64,000 nucleotides of DNA, taken from assembly GCA_000149265.1 (NCBI GenBank), contig CH002626.1, forward strand, positions 212,054-276,053, in the 5' to 3' direction. Made by a program: the position numbers and the translations under genes. Under the pieces are notes generated by a model that had not been told where the DNA came from, did no database searches, and saw only the letters and a list, made by a program, of their open reading frames with translations. This DNA comes from Ciona savignyi (taxonomy: Eukaryota > Chordata > Ascidiacea > Phlebobranchia > Cionidae). Of the stretch, positions 23,717 to 36,336 are shown piece by piece; the first letter of the stretch is position 1, and each line of letters starts with the position of its first letter.

Positions 23717-24495
23717 CTAGAGAGTGTCAACCACGTGTTTAACCACCACTATTTGTAAAACACATGTTGTATGCCATATATTCATACTACAGGGTCCCTA
23801 ACCACAATTTGTCTTTTATACACTGAGTACGTAGTTTGTTTCTGCAAGCATAAACGCATGGGTCCCATAGTTGTCCAACCAAACTTCGTTTCAATGTGTA
23901 GTTAAAAAAAGAATAAAAATCTTAATTTACGAACATTTTACCTTCAAAGTTTTAAATTAAACCTTTTTAAGCGCTGTAATGAAATAAAGTAAATTCCCCT
24001 AGCTTTAGTAGATGAGTTTCTGTTTTTACAAATGTTGGCCATGTTATGTAACAATTCTTAAAGTTTTAATGTGATTTGTCGACTCCTTGTTGGAGATGTC
24101 AGTGTGATATGGCATGCCTGTCACAATCATAATTCAGGAACATATCTTCGTTTTTAGGGGAATTACTCTAAGCAAATGTTTTTTTTCTTTTAATTCGCCT
24201 AAAGTGTCTAATGGTCTAACATTTAACCAAATCTGATCAAATCTAGAGCAGCCGTTCAAGCGCTATGCCCAAAAAATCTAATATTTTAGAAAAAAAAATG
24301 TTTTGGTTTTTAACGTCTCAGGGGAATTTCCCTAGATTCATTACCCCAAATTTTGGTTTCTGCTTATCTAGACCATGTTCTGTTTAAATGTCAAATTTTT
24401 ATTGCGATTTCATTACTCCTTTTGCTAGATTTAGGGGCAAAATGGCATGCTTGTCACAATCATAATTAGAAAACAAAATCCGATTTTTAGGATAT
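23717..24495 (-). mobile_element. Truncated copy of the CTAG-ended element
   Basis: Begins CTAGAGAGTGTCAACC and carries the conserved subterminal block and one to two of the 335-bp units, but the hairpin end is absent. Beyond it, homology to lectin intron 1 does not resume, so this insertion or an associated deletion removed the first exon of copy A. Confidence 0.55.
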
Positions 24496-25690
24496 TTCCC
24501 ATATAAACAAGCAGTATGGAAAGTGTTGTAGACAGAAGAATGAACATGATAATTAAAATGGAAATAACTCAATTAACATCAACAATTAACTACACTGCAC
24601 AAAATGGATACAGAAATGTAAATAAGTTAAATAGTGATAGGCTACTAATGTAGTTTGAAAACAAAATGTTTATCGGGATGCTCACAAACCATTTCAAAGT
24701 TACTACGACATTTTAAAAAGTAAAGCATTGCCTTGGTTATTTGTGTGCATTATTTGCTGGTTTCTTTTTCTCTGTTAGTTTAAGGCACTTCATTTGTTCT
24801 GTAGCCTCTGGTATGTACTTTTCAGTTACCGGTAGTAATTTGCAGAAGTAAAATTGATATTCTACCAGATTGTTTCATTGCAAAATATTTCCATATCTGT
24901 ATCAGTGTTGTCAGATGATGAACTTGAATTACTGGAACTGGTCCAGTCATGCTGTAAACACAAATGTATACCGGTGTTATTTAACATTAATATAATCCAC
25001 AATACCAAAAAATAACTGTACAGAATTGATTATATTTGTTTCACTATGGTAATGCAATTATCAATGCTAGAGAACTCACGGACTGTAGTAATCTAATAAT
25101 TGCTTGGATGCAAAACTTCATTTTACCATTCAATGCAATAAAACAAAAAGTAGAATCATATATAGAACATAATCTATTTATAAATGCAACACTTTACACA
25201 CTTACCAGTCTCATTCAAAACTTGACAAATAATATTCCAAGTTAACTCTTGTACAACTCAATTCATATACCGGTATGCAGAACTGGAGATATTAGGCTTA
25301 TATTTTGCCAACTTAACATTCAATTCTTGAATTAGTAGTTGAAGTTTGCTTGGATCCACCATAATTTTACAGGCTAAATATATATTTAACCAGTACCGGT
25401 ACCTATCGGGGAAATTTATGAAAGTTTAAGTAGCCTACCGGTACTGGACCTGAGATGTTGAACAAGTGTTATGCAATATTTGTTAAGCTTTTTAATCACA
25501 ACATACTAAGTTTCTGATTTTAAACTAAATATATTTGTCTTGGCCTAATTTCTATGCACTTTAGTCCATATACACTTCAACCTAAACTCTCTAATATTAT
25601 TAAAACTATTGTATTTACTTTAAAACACATTTATATCCTATGTAATAGTATATGTACTGCATATTAGCAATAAAACAATTGTATATGCTG
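24496..25690. other. Island not shared with the duplicated segments
   Basis: About 1.2 kb with many ACCGGTA motifs and no match to the other units. On the minus strand there are exon-like pieces: a 34-codon ATG frame at 25258-25362 (starting MVDPSKLQLLIQELN) and a Ser-rich piece 24873-24961 after a TTTACAG acceptor (SSSNSSSSSDNTDTD). Their phases do not join cleanly. Unrecognised. Confidence 0.3.
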
Positions 25691-25925
25691 ATATTTCACG
25701 ATATTAAACTCGTCCGACAAAAAAACATGTCGTAAGAAAATAGCGCATGCTCTATTCCTGAAAAACATGTTTTTTGTCGTACGACAGAAAACGTGTCGTT
25801 TGCGTCAAAATCGGACTGGTGTGAATCGGCGCATAAGAGACAATGCGTTCTATTTGAAAAACGTCGGTCCGACACGACAAAAACGTTTTTGTCGTTTTGG
25901 TGAGAACCCGGCCATAGTCGTGTTT
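25690..25925. mobile_element. Possible MITE rich in GTCGT/ACGAC
   Basis: Contains ACATGTCGTA, GTCGTACGAC, AAACGTTTTTGTCG and GTGAATCGGCGCATAAGAG. Overall base use differs from its surroundings. Ends not defined. Confidence 0.3.
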
Positions 25926-26049
25926 TGCAAGTTATTTTGTCGACATTACCTTAACCTGGTAAAATAATTTACATAATAAGTAACTGACTTAAGTATATTG
26001 GTTTGTGTTCTTAAGCAAAGAAGGGCTTGCCTGAAACCAATAAATTATA

Positions 26050-27226
26050 AAGAAAAACAAAAAAAAAATGTTTTCTCATTTACATATATCTCCGTGCGAA
26101 AATCTCTGTGGTTCAGTGGAATTGCACATTTTTACCCCGCACATATTTTATATAAAGTTTAATCAAAGGGCCCGCCAAATATTTTAATAAAGTGTTTTTT
26201 TAATTAAAAATTGAAGGGGAATTCCTTTGCCATGAACTATCTTATTTGCAAACACCAAGTTTCAAATATTACTCTCTTTATGGCAAACACGGTGTATCGT
26301 GACTGTTAACAAAATTTAAACAGCAATCCTCCAGTAAAGTTATAAATATACAGCACATTGGAAATAGATTTTACATGTGTGTGTTTTCGTGAATGGAGAA
26401 ACGCAGGAGCATTATCACAGGGCCGTCAGATTGCCTTATGCCCACAATAAGGTAACCAGCAAGCTGTAGCAGTTTGCTTAAAATATTTGGGAGGTTCATT
26501 TAGTTTAAGTTTTACTCATCACACCGTTGGATAATATCACATATTCAATTCCATCATATCATTTAACAACGTAGTAACATCGCACTGAATGTGACATCTA
26601 CGGCACGGAGAAACTAATTTATAATTTTCCATAAATTTGCTTAAACCCTCTTAGGTTTACCATCGATCTGAAGCTGTAAATCTTTGCTCTGTGATTGCTG
26701 ATTAAGTGTGCGGTATATCCAAGATGTTGTTAATAATGTGTAGCTATAGTCTTATAAGAATTATATGTTTCAAATATTGCAGAGCTGAGCAAAGAAAAAC
26801 AAGGGCAATGATCCCATTAAAAAAATGACGGCTTTGATTATTATTTGACCATATCATTTTAATTTGACTTTATTCAATAAAATTCATAATCATACTATGT
26901 TGTTGCATAATTGTATATGAAAACAATACAATATATAAAGTGGTTGGCACGCGAGTTGCTCTCATGGTTATAAAAATTCAAAAAATGACACGCTACAGTC
27001 AAAAGGTTGCCAACCCCCTGAAATAAGCTATAATAGAGGCGTCTTTACCATTATCTGTCTTATTTTCCAACTCCAAGTTTCAAGAATTACTCGCCAAATG
27101 GTCATATACAAAAGGTTGTCAATATTTGCATGGAGCAAGTTCTAAGAATTACCCACTTCATAGTCAAATAGTTAAACGAAACCACAAACCTTGAGTAAAG
27201 TTTAAAATATACAGCACACTCTACTG
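26050..27226. other. 5' flank of lectin copy B
   Basis: Sequence shared with the 5' flanks of C (33.2-33.7 kb), G and H (57.6-58.2 kb), including a worn SINE tail (ACGCAGGAGCATTATCAC). No exon seen. Confidence 0.5.
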
Positions 27227-27233
27227 TATATAA
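27227..27233 (+). promoter_or_regulatory. TATA box of lectin copy B
   Basis: TATATAA followed by CGTTACG, 307 bp before the ATG. The same block, with CAGCACRC just upstream, recurs before copies C, F, G and H while flanking sequence drifts. Confidence 0.6.
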
Positions 27234-27539
27234 CGTTACGAAGGAATAAAATGACAAGTTTCGATTTAGTCTTGTTCGAAATGGTAATGGAAGATACCTG
27301 AACACGGTTTTAAATCACCTGTATAAAGCTAATATTATATGTAATGCAGTCCAATAATATATATTTTTGTCTTTAGCATGGTTTGCAAATAACCGTGAAA
27401 AGCGGCAGCTCGTTTGTCACCGACTAAAATTAAATTTTATCTAGTAAATGTTAAATCAATATATTATGCCGTAACCTTATCTTAACAAATTCTGACAATA
27501 TATTATTTTTAATATATAGAGCTATTTTCATTTTGAACG

Positions 27540-29647
27540 ATGCATTCACTAAAAGTACTTGTCCTTTTGGCTTTTGTAAATGCTGTTGTACAGGCGTCCA
27601 ACCAAGTTGTCTTGACTTGCAAATCGTCTCCTTCTGAGAAAGGAGAACAGGGACCTCCAGGGCCGCTTGGGCATAACGGTGCAAAGGGGCAAAAGGGAGA
27701 CACTGGCAGCACATCTGGGCTCGAAAACATTATCAATGCCTTAGAGGACAGATTAAAGGAGACTAAAGTGGATATTGCGGCCATGGCAAAAACAATCTCT
27801 GATTTACAGAAGAAAGGTAGCCGCTATTAAATCATTTTAAAATAACGTTATTAAGAAAAGGTCAAATGGGTTTTACTAAACGAGTGATGTTTAATGATAA
27901 TCTTTGTATAACTCTCTCATTTATTTGCTCATTATATTAAAACACGCTCTACGAATATACATTATTAATAAAAGTGTTCTACTTCTTTAATGATAATATT
28001 ACTTTTAGTTCTTAGTTTAACCATATTGTATTATCTAATTTAACCATATTGTGTTAACGAATGCCGTTTTTCAGTTTCTTCGTTTATGTAATTTAAGATT
28101 GTGTCCTCTTTGAAAGTTAAATTTGCGGCATTTCCCTAACGTTTTACGTTATTTCTATTTTAAGCGTTTTATGTTAATTTTTTTATTATGTCAAACTAAT
28201 TTGAATGTGTTGTGCGTAACAACTTGGCTACCAAGTTGATTTATTTAATTTCTTACTTTAAATATATACTTATTATCTTACTCCCTGGATTTATATGCAA
28301 AAATGATATAATTGACCTAAACCATTTCCAGTAATTGTTGAAGATGTATGGCGTAACAAATAAATGACAATCTTGTTTGCAGGTGAAAAGTGCCAGTGCA
28401 TGAAGGGTAAGATTATAATTAATGTTAGATATTGTTTAGCGAATCAATTCAAAACCCGAAACCATTAACTTTATTAAAACAATTTTAAATACCAAACAGA
28501 ACCCGAATCATTTATAGCAAATTGTAGTAAACCTGAATCTAAGTTAAACCACTATATTGACACTATATTGATTTACGAATAATCTTTAATCGGAATTTAA
28601 CTGCCACATTCCTAAAATTTTATAAAATGGTATATTTTATAAAAATAAAATTTTAGTACTGAAAGCTACTTTCAGGTTTACTACAATTTTAAATTCATTT
28701 TAAATTACACTATTGCAAAAAATGGAAACTTAAATAAGCTTTTTAATTCGAGAGGACTAGCAACCAGCAATAGGTGAGCAATTCACGCGTACATTTAATT
28801 AGATGAAACATGCCGTTGCAAATACAGGATTTATAACGAATATATTAAATAATTGATTTAAACCATTTCCAGTAATCGGTGGGAAAATATGGCACGGTCC
28901 AGGCAATGGGTATTTTTACTACACCATTAAATCGGATATGACATACGATCAAGCTAAATCTAAGTGCAGCCAATTAGGAGCAATCGTAGCAACGCAAGCA
29001 CCGAAGAGCAGAGACGTAATGCGGTGAGTACGTTGAGATAGACTCGTCTTGCTACTTCCTCCTTTATTATAGGGACAAGTTGCGAGCACACGGTGTGCTC
29101 GACCCTAAAATGTATCGACCTTGCAAGCAATCGTCACGTTATTCGTTCTTATGGTGGGACTTAGCGGTTTCACGTGTTTTACCGTCTTACCGGGTATTCC
29201 TCGTAACCGCAGTGACATGAACGATCCGTTTAAATAGACTATAGAACAGAAAACCTCCGTTTAATGACCTTACCTGCGTCATAAAAAATTAATACGTTTT
29301 TCGGCGTAAACGTTCAACTAACAGCTTTAAATTGGACTACCCCGTCCCACATAAATGTACGCAAACTAATCATTAATGCCTCTGTTAGAATTCTGGGTGC
29401 TCAAATGTCCGTTCTTACGACGAAAGATTATTGGATCGGCTTGACTGACAAAGCGGGTGAAGGTCGGTTCGTGTGGGAGGATGGCACCGCACTTCAGAGC
29501 AGCCAAGCTAACTGGATGCCAGGGGAGCCGAACGACTATAAAAACAAGGAAGATTGCGTCGGCGTAAATTATAAAGGTTTAATGCAGTGGAATGACTACC
29601 CTTGTGCCCACTCTCACCTGTATGCTCTTTGCGAACAAAGAGCTTAA
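27540..29647 (+). CDS. MBL-like collagenous C-type lectin, copy B (complete)
   Basis: Four exons: 27540-27816, 28383-28406, 28873-29023, 29389-29647 (phases 1, 1, 2). Exon 1: ATG, signal peptide ending VVQA, one Cys (VVLTC) likely for interchain disulfides, eight Gly-X-Y triplets from GEQ to GST, then a coiled-coil neck (LENIINALEDRL). Exon 2: hinge EKCQCMKG. Exons 3-4: short-form CTLD with four cysteines, EPN and QWNDYPC motifs, ending CEQRA. Such ascidian lectins are thought to bind mannose/glucose-type sugars and to act with MASP-like proteases in a lectin-complement route; that role is by family. Acceptor TTAG at 29388 is used because it is conserved in every copy. A TATA box lies at 27227. 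Confidence 0.85.
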
Positions 29648-29864
29648 TTTTCTAGTTGTTCAATGATAAAGCCAATCTATTTTGTTAAAGCGAGAAAATT
29701 TTATTCGAGTTAATTCGCTTTTTGTAAATCTAACAGATTAGCAAGTTATTATTGTTGTATAGTCTGCAGTTTCCCTTTTTTATAACATCCACTCTGCCCG
29801 TACATGTTAGGTCATAATTGATAGAAAATAAACCAAAAATGCCTTACGCGTGTAACAAAATAAT

Positions 29865-30153
29865 AGGATAGGATATTCATGTTTATCCACGTAAATGGGA
29901 AAACCCAGGTGGTTAACAAACGGACAATCGTCAGATCACCTCGCGCCTACTGGCGGGTTACCGGGCTATTGCAGTGTTGTGTATGATATACATATTTCTT
30001 CAATTTGGTGGAACCCATTATTCCGCTAGGTTCAGGCTATGACCGTAAAGTGCCTTGCCCAAGGACACATCCGACTCGCTATCGACCAGTTTCGAACCTG
30101 CAACCTATCGGTTAAAAGGTGTCGCACTAAACCACTAGACTACCTGTGCGGAC
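29865..30153 (-). mobile_element. Family 1 SINE downstream of lectin B
   Basis: Inverted partner of the 19265 copy and tandem partner of the 36337 copy. Confidence 0.7.
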
Positions 30154-30815
30154 ATAATAAAGCGATAATAATGAAGTCACATAAAACATGGAATAATAAA
30201 CCAGAACAAATAAAACACTTTTGAATTTATAATTATAAATAATTAAATTAAAAAGTGTCACTTTAATTACGGAACAATTTATTGTTAAGTGTTAAATGTT
30301 TATCCTTGGTTTTGAAAATGGTTAAATGTTTATCCTTGGTACTGGAGCATCATATATAGTTCAACCGAATACCCCAATAGGTTGGGGCCCCCTTTGCAGC
30401 TGAAGTATAAACAATTATTTTTTTAAATTGATACATGCTGACCTTATACCGAAAGTAAGACTAAAAATACTTAAAGCAAAAGTTGAGGGTGCAGTGAAAT
30501 AGCTAAATTGGTTTTGGCCGACATTAGTATTTTGCTTTCGACGTTAGCATTTGGCTTTGTGGTTTGTGTACCTAAGAAAACAGGCGGAAACTTGCCTGAA
30601 CCTAACAGGAGAACAAAACTAAAAATTCCACCATTGCCAGAACCTACTGGATTAGTTTATTTTAATAAAAGTAGAAAAGACCTCAAGCATATATAACACG
30701 CAGCAATAGCTCATTAAACTTGACGCTTGACTCTATTGAATTGCCTGTCGTATAAATGGTTGTATGGTCGAAATGCTAACGCGACTATTTATATACCGAA
30801 TTCGGATGCCTCTCA

Positions 30816-31137
30816 ATACTACAAGATTGCTTGGAGCGCTTGGGTCGCTTGGTTTGTAATTTTAACCCTGTCCCAAGCACTAATCTCAACCCCAGAACTA
30901 ACTTTAACACCAACCCTAACATTAATATCATATTCTTTTTTTTACCGAGCTAAGTTTCGAACCCATGATGGGCTCGTCACCAGGACCGTTTTTTTTGTAT
31001 AATAGTCGGTATATGTATCGGTCGCGTTAACCGTTTGGCCGACCGTACAATATCATACACGACCGTACAATATCATAATCTTTATTGCTATCCAAGCGAT
31101 CCAAGCGATCCATGCGCTCCAAGCGATCCTGTAGTAT
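30816..31137. mobile_element. MITE with ATACTACAGGAT ends carrying a SINE
   Basis: Sister of 18439-18642. A tRNA-Ser-like SINE (about 30932-31068) is inserted with AATATCAT on both sides; a short extra duplication (AATATCATACACGACCGTAC) occurs at its right end. Confidence 0.62.
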
Positions 31138-33086
31138 TTAGAAGTACCGCCGCATGCTATTTAAAAAAGAATCAGTGACAACGAGCCTGTAACGAGTTCA
31201 GAACCTAGTATGGTAAAAATCGTACTTTTAAGCCATAGAATAAATTACTCCCTGAACAGCTTTGGTGACCCGTGTTTTTGACATTATCCTATTAAGTCTA
31301 TATTTGACTTTAATGTAATGTGTGGCTGCAGTGCACACATTCTGAAATTTTTAAACCAAAATGTTTTCGTTGTAGTTAAAATGTAGTTGTTTAATGTAGT
31401 GGAATTGTTTAGATCTAGATAGTGTCAACCACATGTTTACTTTTCTTAATACACAATTAAAATTTAGGGTGACAAATCCAAGGGAATTCGTTTTGGACAA
31501 AACGAAAACGATATATTGCTTGAATAGCTGCTCCAATTTTATTGGTAGAATGTTGGTGCGTTAGCCACTGCAGTTTAAAAAGAAAAAAAAACTTACCTAG
31601 GGCCTACTCTAAAAAATAAAATCACAAGGGGAATTCCCGCTTTCCGAAAACATGTTAAACTGAGGTCCAGATGTTGAATATAAATTCCCATTACACGATT
31701 AAACATTATTATGTATATTGTCCAATTCCTCTTTAAATAAATATTCTTATCACAGTATCACTTTCTATTTTGTTGTGCAGGTGGTTTTTGGGGTTCAATT
31801 GCACACACTGTAAATCGGCTTTAATCTCCGCATCAGGCTCGATGTTTCTTGTTTAATCTGTTTACTCACGATATAATACCCTGCGGTCGCTTGACAAACA
31901 AATTGCCACGAAGTTGAGACATTTTACTTTTTCCCAAGTATTAAAAACGTGTTCTGGAATGCGGACCCAAATAGCTGCCTGCTTTGGTGCTCATCTCCAG
32001 GCATGTCTAACCATTCAGTTAAATTTTATGTGTTTTACTAGGTCAGCTTGTAATCGAACAATAAAAAAACCTTTCTAGACTGTGTTAAGATTGTCGGAGT
32101 CATTTTGGAGTTTTAACCGGTGCACTTTAGACCCGACTTAGTTCCAGACATAGGCACCAAGAAGTATAAAAATGCCCACACATTAATCATTCTGCCACCT
32201 TACAAACAATAATCCAGTCATGTCGTTTTTTATAGTAGAATTCCTGGCTTTAGAGTTTTACCGCCTTACCGGAATTTCCCCGTTACCGCATAGTGCACTC
32301 ATGCAGTTTGTCTTTATTTACCATATAACGTGACATAAACGATCTATTGATTAAACTGATGCATTTTCACCTGCGCCGTACCTAAGCTACGCAACCGATA
32401 CACATACCGATTCTATACAAAAACGGTCTTAATGACGAGCATATCAAACTTATACCAGTAAATATGTCTTTCTTTAAACGTTTGTGTCGCCGAATATTTA
32501 ACGCGACTGATACATATACGAAATTATGTGCAAAAACCGGGTTTAGCAACCCCGTATTGCGTTCGAAAGTAAGACCGTTTAAAAGATAATAAATCAAAGG
32601 TTGAGGTACTGTCGTGTGGCTCAATGGTTAACGCAACTAAAATAGCAATTCTTTACAAACCGGCTTTGGCGATGAGCGCATCAGGGGTTTAAAATCAATA
32701 ACCATAAAAATGATAAAAATTTTTGGTTGTTTATAGATTGTTTTTGTTTTTGCTCAAAACACTAATCTAAAGAACACGTACCTAAAATAAACAAGAAAAG
32801 GAAGTAGGCGAAAAACGGTAAAACAATACTTTAACTATGTCACGAAATTTTTTAAAGTAATTTAAGACAATTAAACAAACGTCGAATGTTGCGTAGGTGT
32901 TATTTGAACCGGTATACCATCAATGGAACAATGTGCATGTGGTAATATTAAAAAAGTTATACTGCGTCATCTTTAAAAGGCAACAGGAAAAGATTAACGA
33001 GTGCGAAGCTATGAATAAGGAAATTCCGTGATAACAAACATGATAACCGCGCTTAAGTTATATTCTCAGTAAACTGTTCTTTAGAG

Positions 33087-33153
33087 ATGAAAGAGCTATC
33101 GGCTAAAGTGATTTTCGGGTTGTGTTTACTAAAACTGCAAGCTAACAGTCAAG
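33087..33153 (+). pseudogene. Orphan signal-peptide exon
   Basis: A 67-nt exon with ATG, 22 codons (KVIFGLCLLK hydrophobic core, ending ANSQ) and a consensus GTAAGT donor in phase 1. It is the inverted-repeat partner of the exon at 13695-13761, and its flanks match 13.7-14.2 kb. No CTLD half-exon follows on the plus strand; the next exons are those of lectin copy C, about 0.9 kb on. It may be a relic, or may supply a start to copy C, which lost its own. Confidence 0.6.
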
Positions 33154-33717
33154 GTAAGTAACAGTGAAACGTAATATCCAATTTGATTAACTTTGAATAC
33201 GATTTGATCGAGTAAAGTTATAAATATACAGCACGTTGGAAATATATTTTCTAATTTACATGTGTGTGTTTTCGTAAATGCAAAAACGCAGGAGCATCAT
33301 CACATGGTCGTCAGATTGCCTCATGCCCACAATAAGTTACCAGTAGGCTGTAGAGGTTTGTTTTAAATATTTGGAAGGCTTCTACAGTTTAAGTTTCACC
33401 CATAACACCATTGGAGAATATCACCTATTTAATTGCATCATATCATTAAACAACGTAGTAACATTTCACTAAATGAAAATAGCACGCTACAGGCAAAAGG
33501 TTGCCGACCCCTGAAATAAGCTATAAGAGAGGTCTTTACCATTAACTGTCTTATTTGCGAACTCCAAGTTTCAAGAATTACTCGCCAAATGGTCATATTC
33601 AAGAGGTTGTCAATATTTGCATGGAACAAGTTTTAAGAATTACCCACTTCATAGTCAAATAGTTAAACGAAACCACAAACCTTGAGTAAAGTTTAAAATA
33701 TACAGCACACTCTACTG

Positions 33718-33724
33718 TATATAA
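33718..33724 (+). promoter_or_regulatory. TATA box of lectin copy C
   Basis: TATATAACGTTACG block as in copy B. The promoter is retained although the coding start is deleted. Confidence 0.55.
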
Positions 33725-34032
33725 CGTTACGAAGGAGCGAAATGACAATTTTTATTTTAGTCTTGTTTGAAAATGGCATTGGAAGATACCTGAACAAGGT
33801 TTTAAACCACCTGTATAAAGATAATAAGATATGTAATGTAGTCCAATAAAATATTTGTTTGTCTTCAGCATGGTTTGCAAATAACCGTGAAAAGCGGCAG
33901 CTCGTTTATCACGGACTAAAACCTAATTTTATCTAGTAAATGTGGAATCAATATATTATGCCGTAACCTTATCTTAACAAATTCTGATACTATATTATTT
34001 TTAATATATAGAACAATTTTTATTTTGAACAT

Positions 34033-36016
34033 TCACTAAAAGTACTTGTTGTCCTTTTGGCTTTTTTAAATGCTGTTGTACGGGCGTCCAACCAAGTTGT
34101 CTTAACCTGCGAATCGTCTCCTCCTGAGAAAGGAGACCAGGGACCTCTAGGGCCGCTTGGGCACAACGGTGCAAAGGGGCAAAAGGGGGACACTGGCAGC
34201 ACAGCTGAGCTCGAAATCTCAATCAGTGCCTTAAAGGGGAGATTAAAGGAGACTGAAAAAGATGCTGCGGCAATGGAGAAAACAATCTCTGATTTACAGA
34301 AGAAAGGTAACCACTGCTAAAACATTCTAAAATTACGTTATTAAGAAAAGGTTAAAGGGGTTTTACTAAACGAGTGATGTTTAATGATAATCTTTGTATA
34401 ACACTCTCATTTATTTGCTCATTATATTAAAACACGTTGTACGAATATACATCATTAAGAGAAGTGTTCTACTTCTTTAATGATAATATTACTTTTAGTT
34501 TTTAATTTAACCATATTGTGTTATAACGAATGCCGTTTTTCAGTTTCTTCGTTAATGTAATTTAAGATTGTGTCCTGTTTGAAAGTTAAATTTGCATAAT
34601 AAAACTCAATTTCTTTAACGGAACAGGTTAGTATATCCTAGGTTTAGGCATTTCCCTAACGTTTTACGTTAATTCTATTTTAAGCGTTTTATATTAATTT
34701 TTTATTATTTTAAACTGATTTGAATGTGTTGTGCGTAACAAATAAACAACAATTTTGTTTGCAGATGAAAAGTGCCAGTGCATGAAGGGTAAGATTATAG
34801 TTAATGTTAGATATTGTTTAGCGAATCAATTCAAAACCCGAAACTATTAGCTTTATTAAAACAATTTTAAATACCAAACAGAACCCGAATCATTTATAGC
34901 AAATTGTAGTAAGCCTGAATCTAAGTTAAACCACTATATTAATTTACGAATAATCTTTAATCGGAATTTAACTGCCACATTCCTAAAGATTTATAAAATG
35001 GTATATTTTAAAAAATAAAATCTCAATACTGAAAGCTACTTTCAGGTTTACTACAATTTTAAATTCATTTTAAATTACACTCTTGCAAAAAATGGAAACT
35101 TAAATAAGCTTTTTAATTCGAGAGGACTAGCAACAGCAATAGGTGAGCAATTCACGCGTACATTTAATTAGATGAAACATGCCGTTGCAAATACAGGATT
35201 TATAACGAATATATTATATAATTGATTTAAACCATTTCAGGTAGTAATCGGTGAGAAAATATGGCACGGTCCAGGCAATGGGTATTTTTACTACACCATT
35301 AAATCGGATATGACATACGACCAACCTAAATCTAAGTGCAGCCAGTTAGGAGCAACCGTAGCAACGCAAGCACCGAAGAGCAGAGACGTAATGCGGTGAG
35401 TACGTTGACATAGACCCGTCTTGCTACTTCCTCCTTTATTATCGGGCCAAGTTGCGAGCACACAGTGTGCTCGACCCTAAAATGTATTGACCTTGCAAGC
35501 AATCGTCACGTTATTCGTTCTTATGGTGGGACTTAGCGGTGTCACGTGTTTTACCGTCTTACCGGGTATTCCTCGTAACCGCAGTGACATGAACGATCCG
35601 TTTAATTAGACTAGAACAAAAAACCTCCGTTTAATGACTTTTCCTGCGTCATTAAAAATTAATACGTTTTTCGGGGTAAACATTCCACTAACAGCTTTAA
35701 ATTGACAAAACAGTCCTACATAAAAGTACGCAAACTAATCATTAATGGCACTTTTAGGATTCTGGAAGCTCAACTGTCCGTTCTAGCCGCGGAAGCTTAT
35801 TGGATCGGCTTGACTGACAAAGCGGGTGAAGGTCGGTTCATGTGGGAGGATGGCACCGCACTTCAGAGCAGCCAAGCTAACTGGATGCCGGGAGAGCCGA
35901 ACGACTATAAAAGCGAGGAAGATTGCGTCGGCGTAAATTATAAAGGTACAACGCAGTGGAATGACTACCCCTGTGACCAATCTAAGCTGTATGCTCTGTG
36001 CGAACGAAGAGCTTAA
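34033..36016 (+). pseudogene. MBL-like lectin copy C, start codon deleted
   Basis: Tandem duplicate of B. Exons: up to 34306 (collagen/coil), 34765-34788 (DEKCQCMKG hinge), 35245-35395, 35758-36016. CTLD exons are intact (AEAYWIGLTD, EPN, TQWNDYPC, CERRA; AATAAA at 36061). In exon 1, a 5-nt deletion just before TCACTA removes the ATG seen in B, and the frame upstream has a stop but no ATG. The remaining frame still reads a signal-like VVLLAFLNAVV and eight Gly-X-Y triplets. Exon 3 uses an acceptor shifted by a small insertion (GTAG, frame kept). Unless an upstream exon supplies a start, the gene is dead; the orphan exon at 33087-33153 is phase-compatible with exon 2. Confidence 0.72.
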
Positions 36017-36336
36017 GTTTCTAGTTGTTCAAGGATAAAGCCAATGTATTTTGTTTAATCAATAAAATTTTATTCGAGTTAATTCGCTTAATATACATAT
36101 GAATCACTTGTATGAATACAACACAAAAATCATTGCATCGACTGTTACAGAAAACTTGACGTAGGTGGAATATCCCGAGTGTGGTGGACAATAAGTTTGT
36201 AAATCCCGCAGAATAGCTAGTTATTTTCGTTGTATAGTCTGCAGTATCCCTTTGTTATAACATCCACTCTGCCCGTACATGTTATGTCATAATTGATAGA
36301 AAATAAACCAAAAATGCCTTACGCGTGTAACAAAAT

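Larger units (their letters stand above)
26336..31605 (+). repeat. Tandem segmental duplication, unit 1 (lectin B)
   Basis: Matches 33211-38050 in the same order: the upstream block with TGTGTGTTTTCGT, the TATA block, four lectin exons, a SINE, and the MITE carrying an inner SINE. Copies differ by many small indels. Confidence 0.7.
28080..33160. repeat. Right arm of the large inverted duplication
   Basis: Contains lectin copy B exons 2-4, a SINE at 29.87 kb, the ATACTACAGGAT MITE, and the orphan signal-peptide exon, in mirror order to the left arm. It carries a SINE at 30.93-31.07 kb that the left arm lacks. Confidence 0.75.

Noticed and set aside
29325..29388. Apparent frameshift in the last exon of lectin B relative to C, and missing AG acceptors in A, E and G just upstream.
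   Set aside because: A phase-correct AG acceptor directly before the ILEAQ/ILGAQ codons is present in A, B, C, D, F, G and H, so the variable stretch is intron and the shifts do not matter.
34020..34202. Pro/Gly/Ser-rich frames antisense to the collagen exons (also at 27509, 45557 and 60660).
   Set aside because: Reverse-strand shadows of Gly-X-Y coding sequence.
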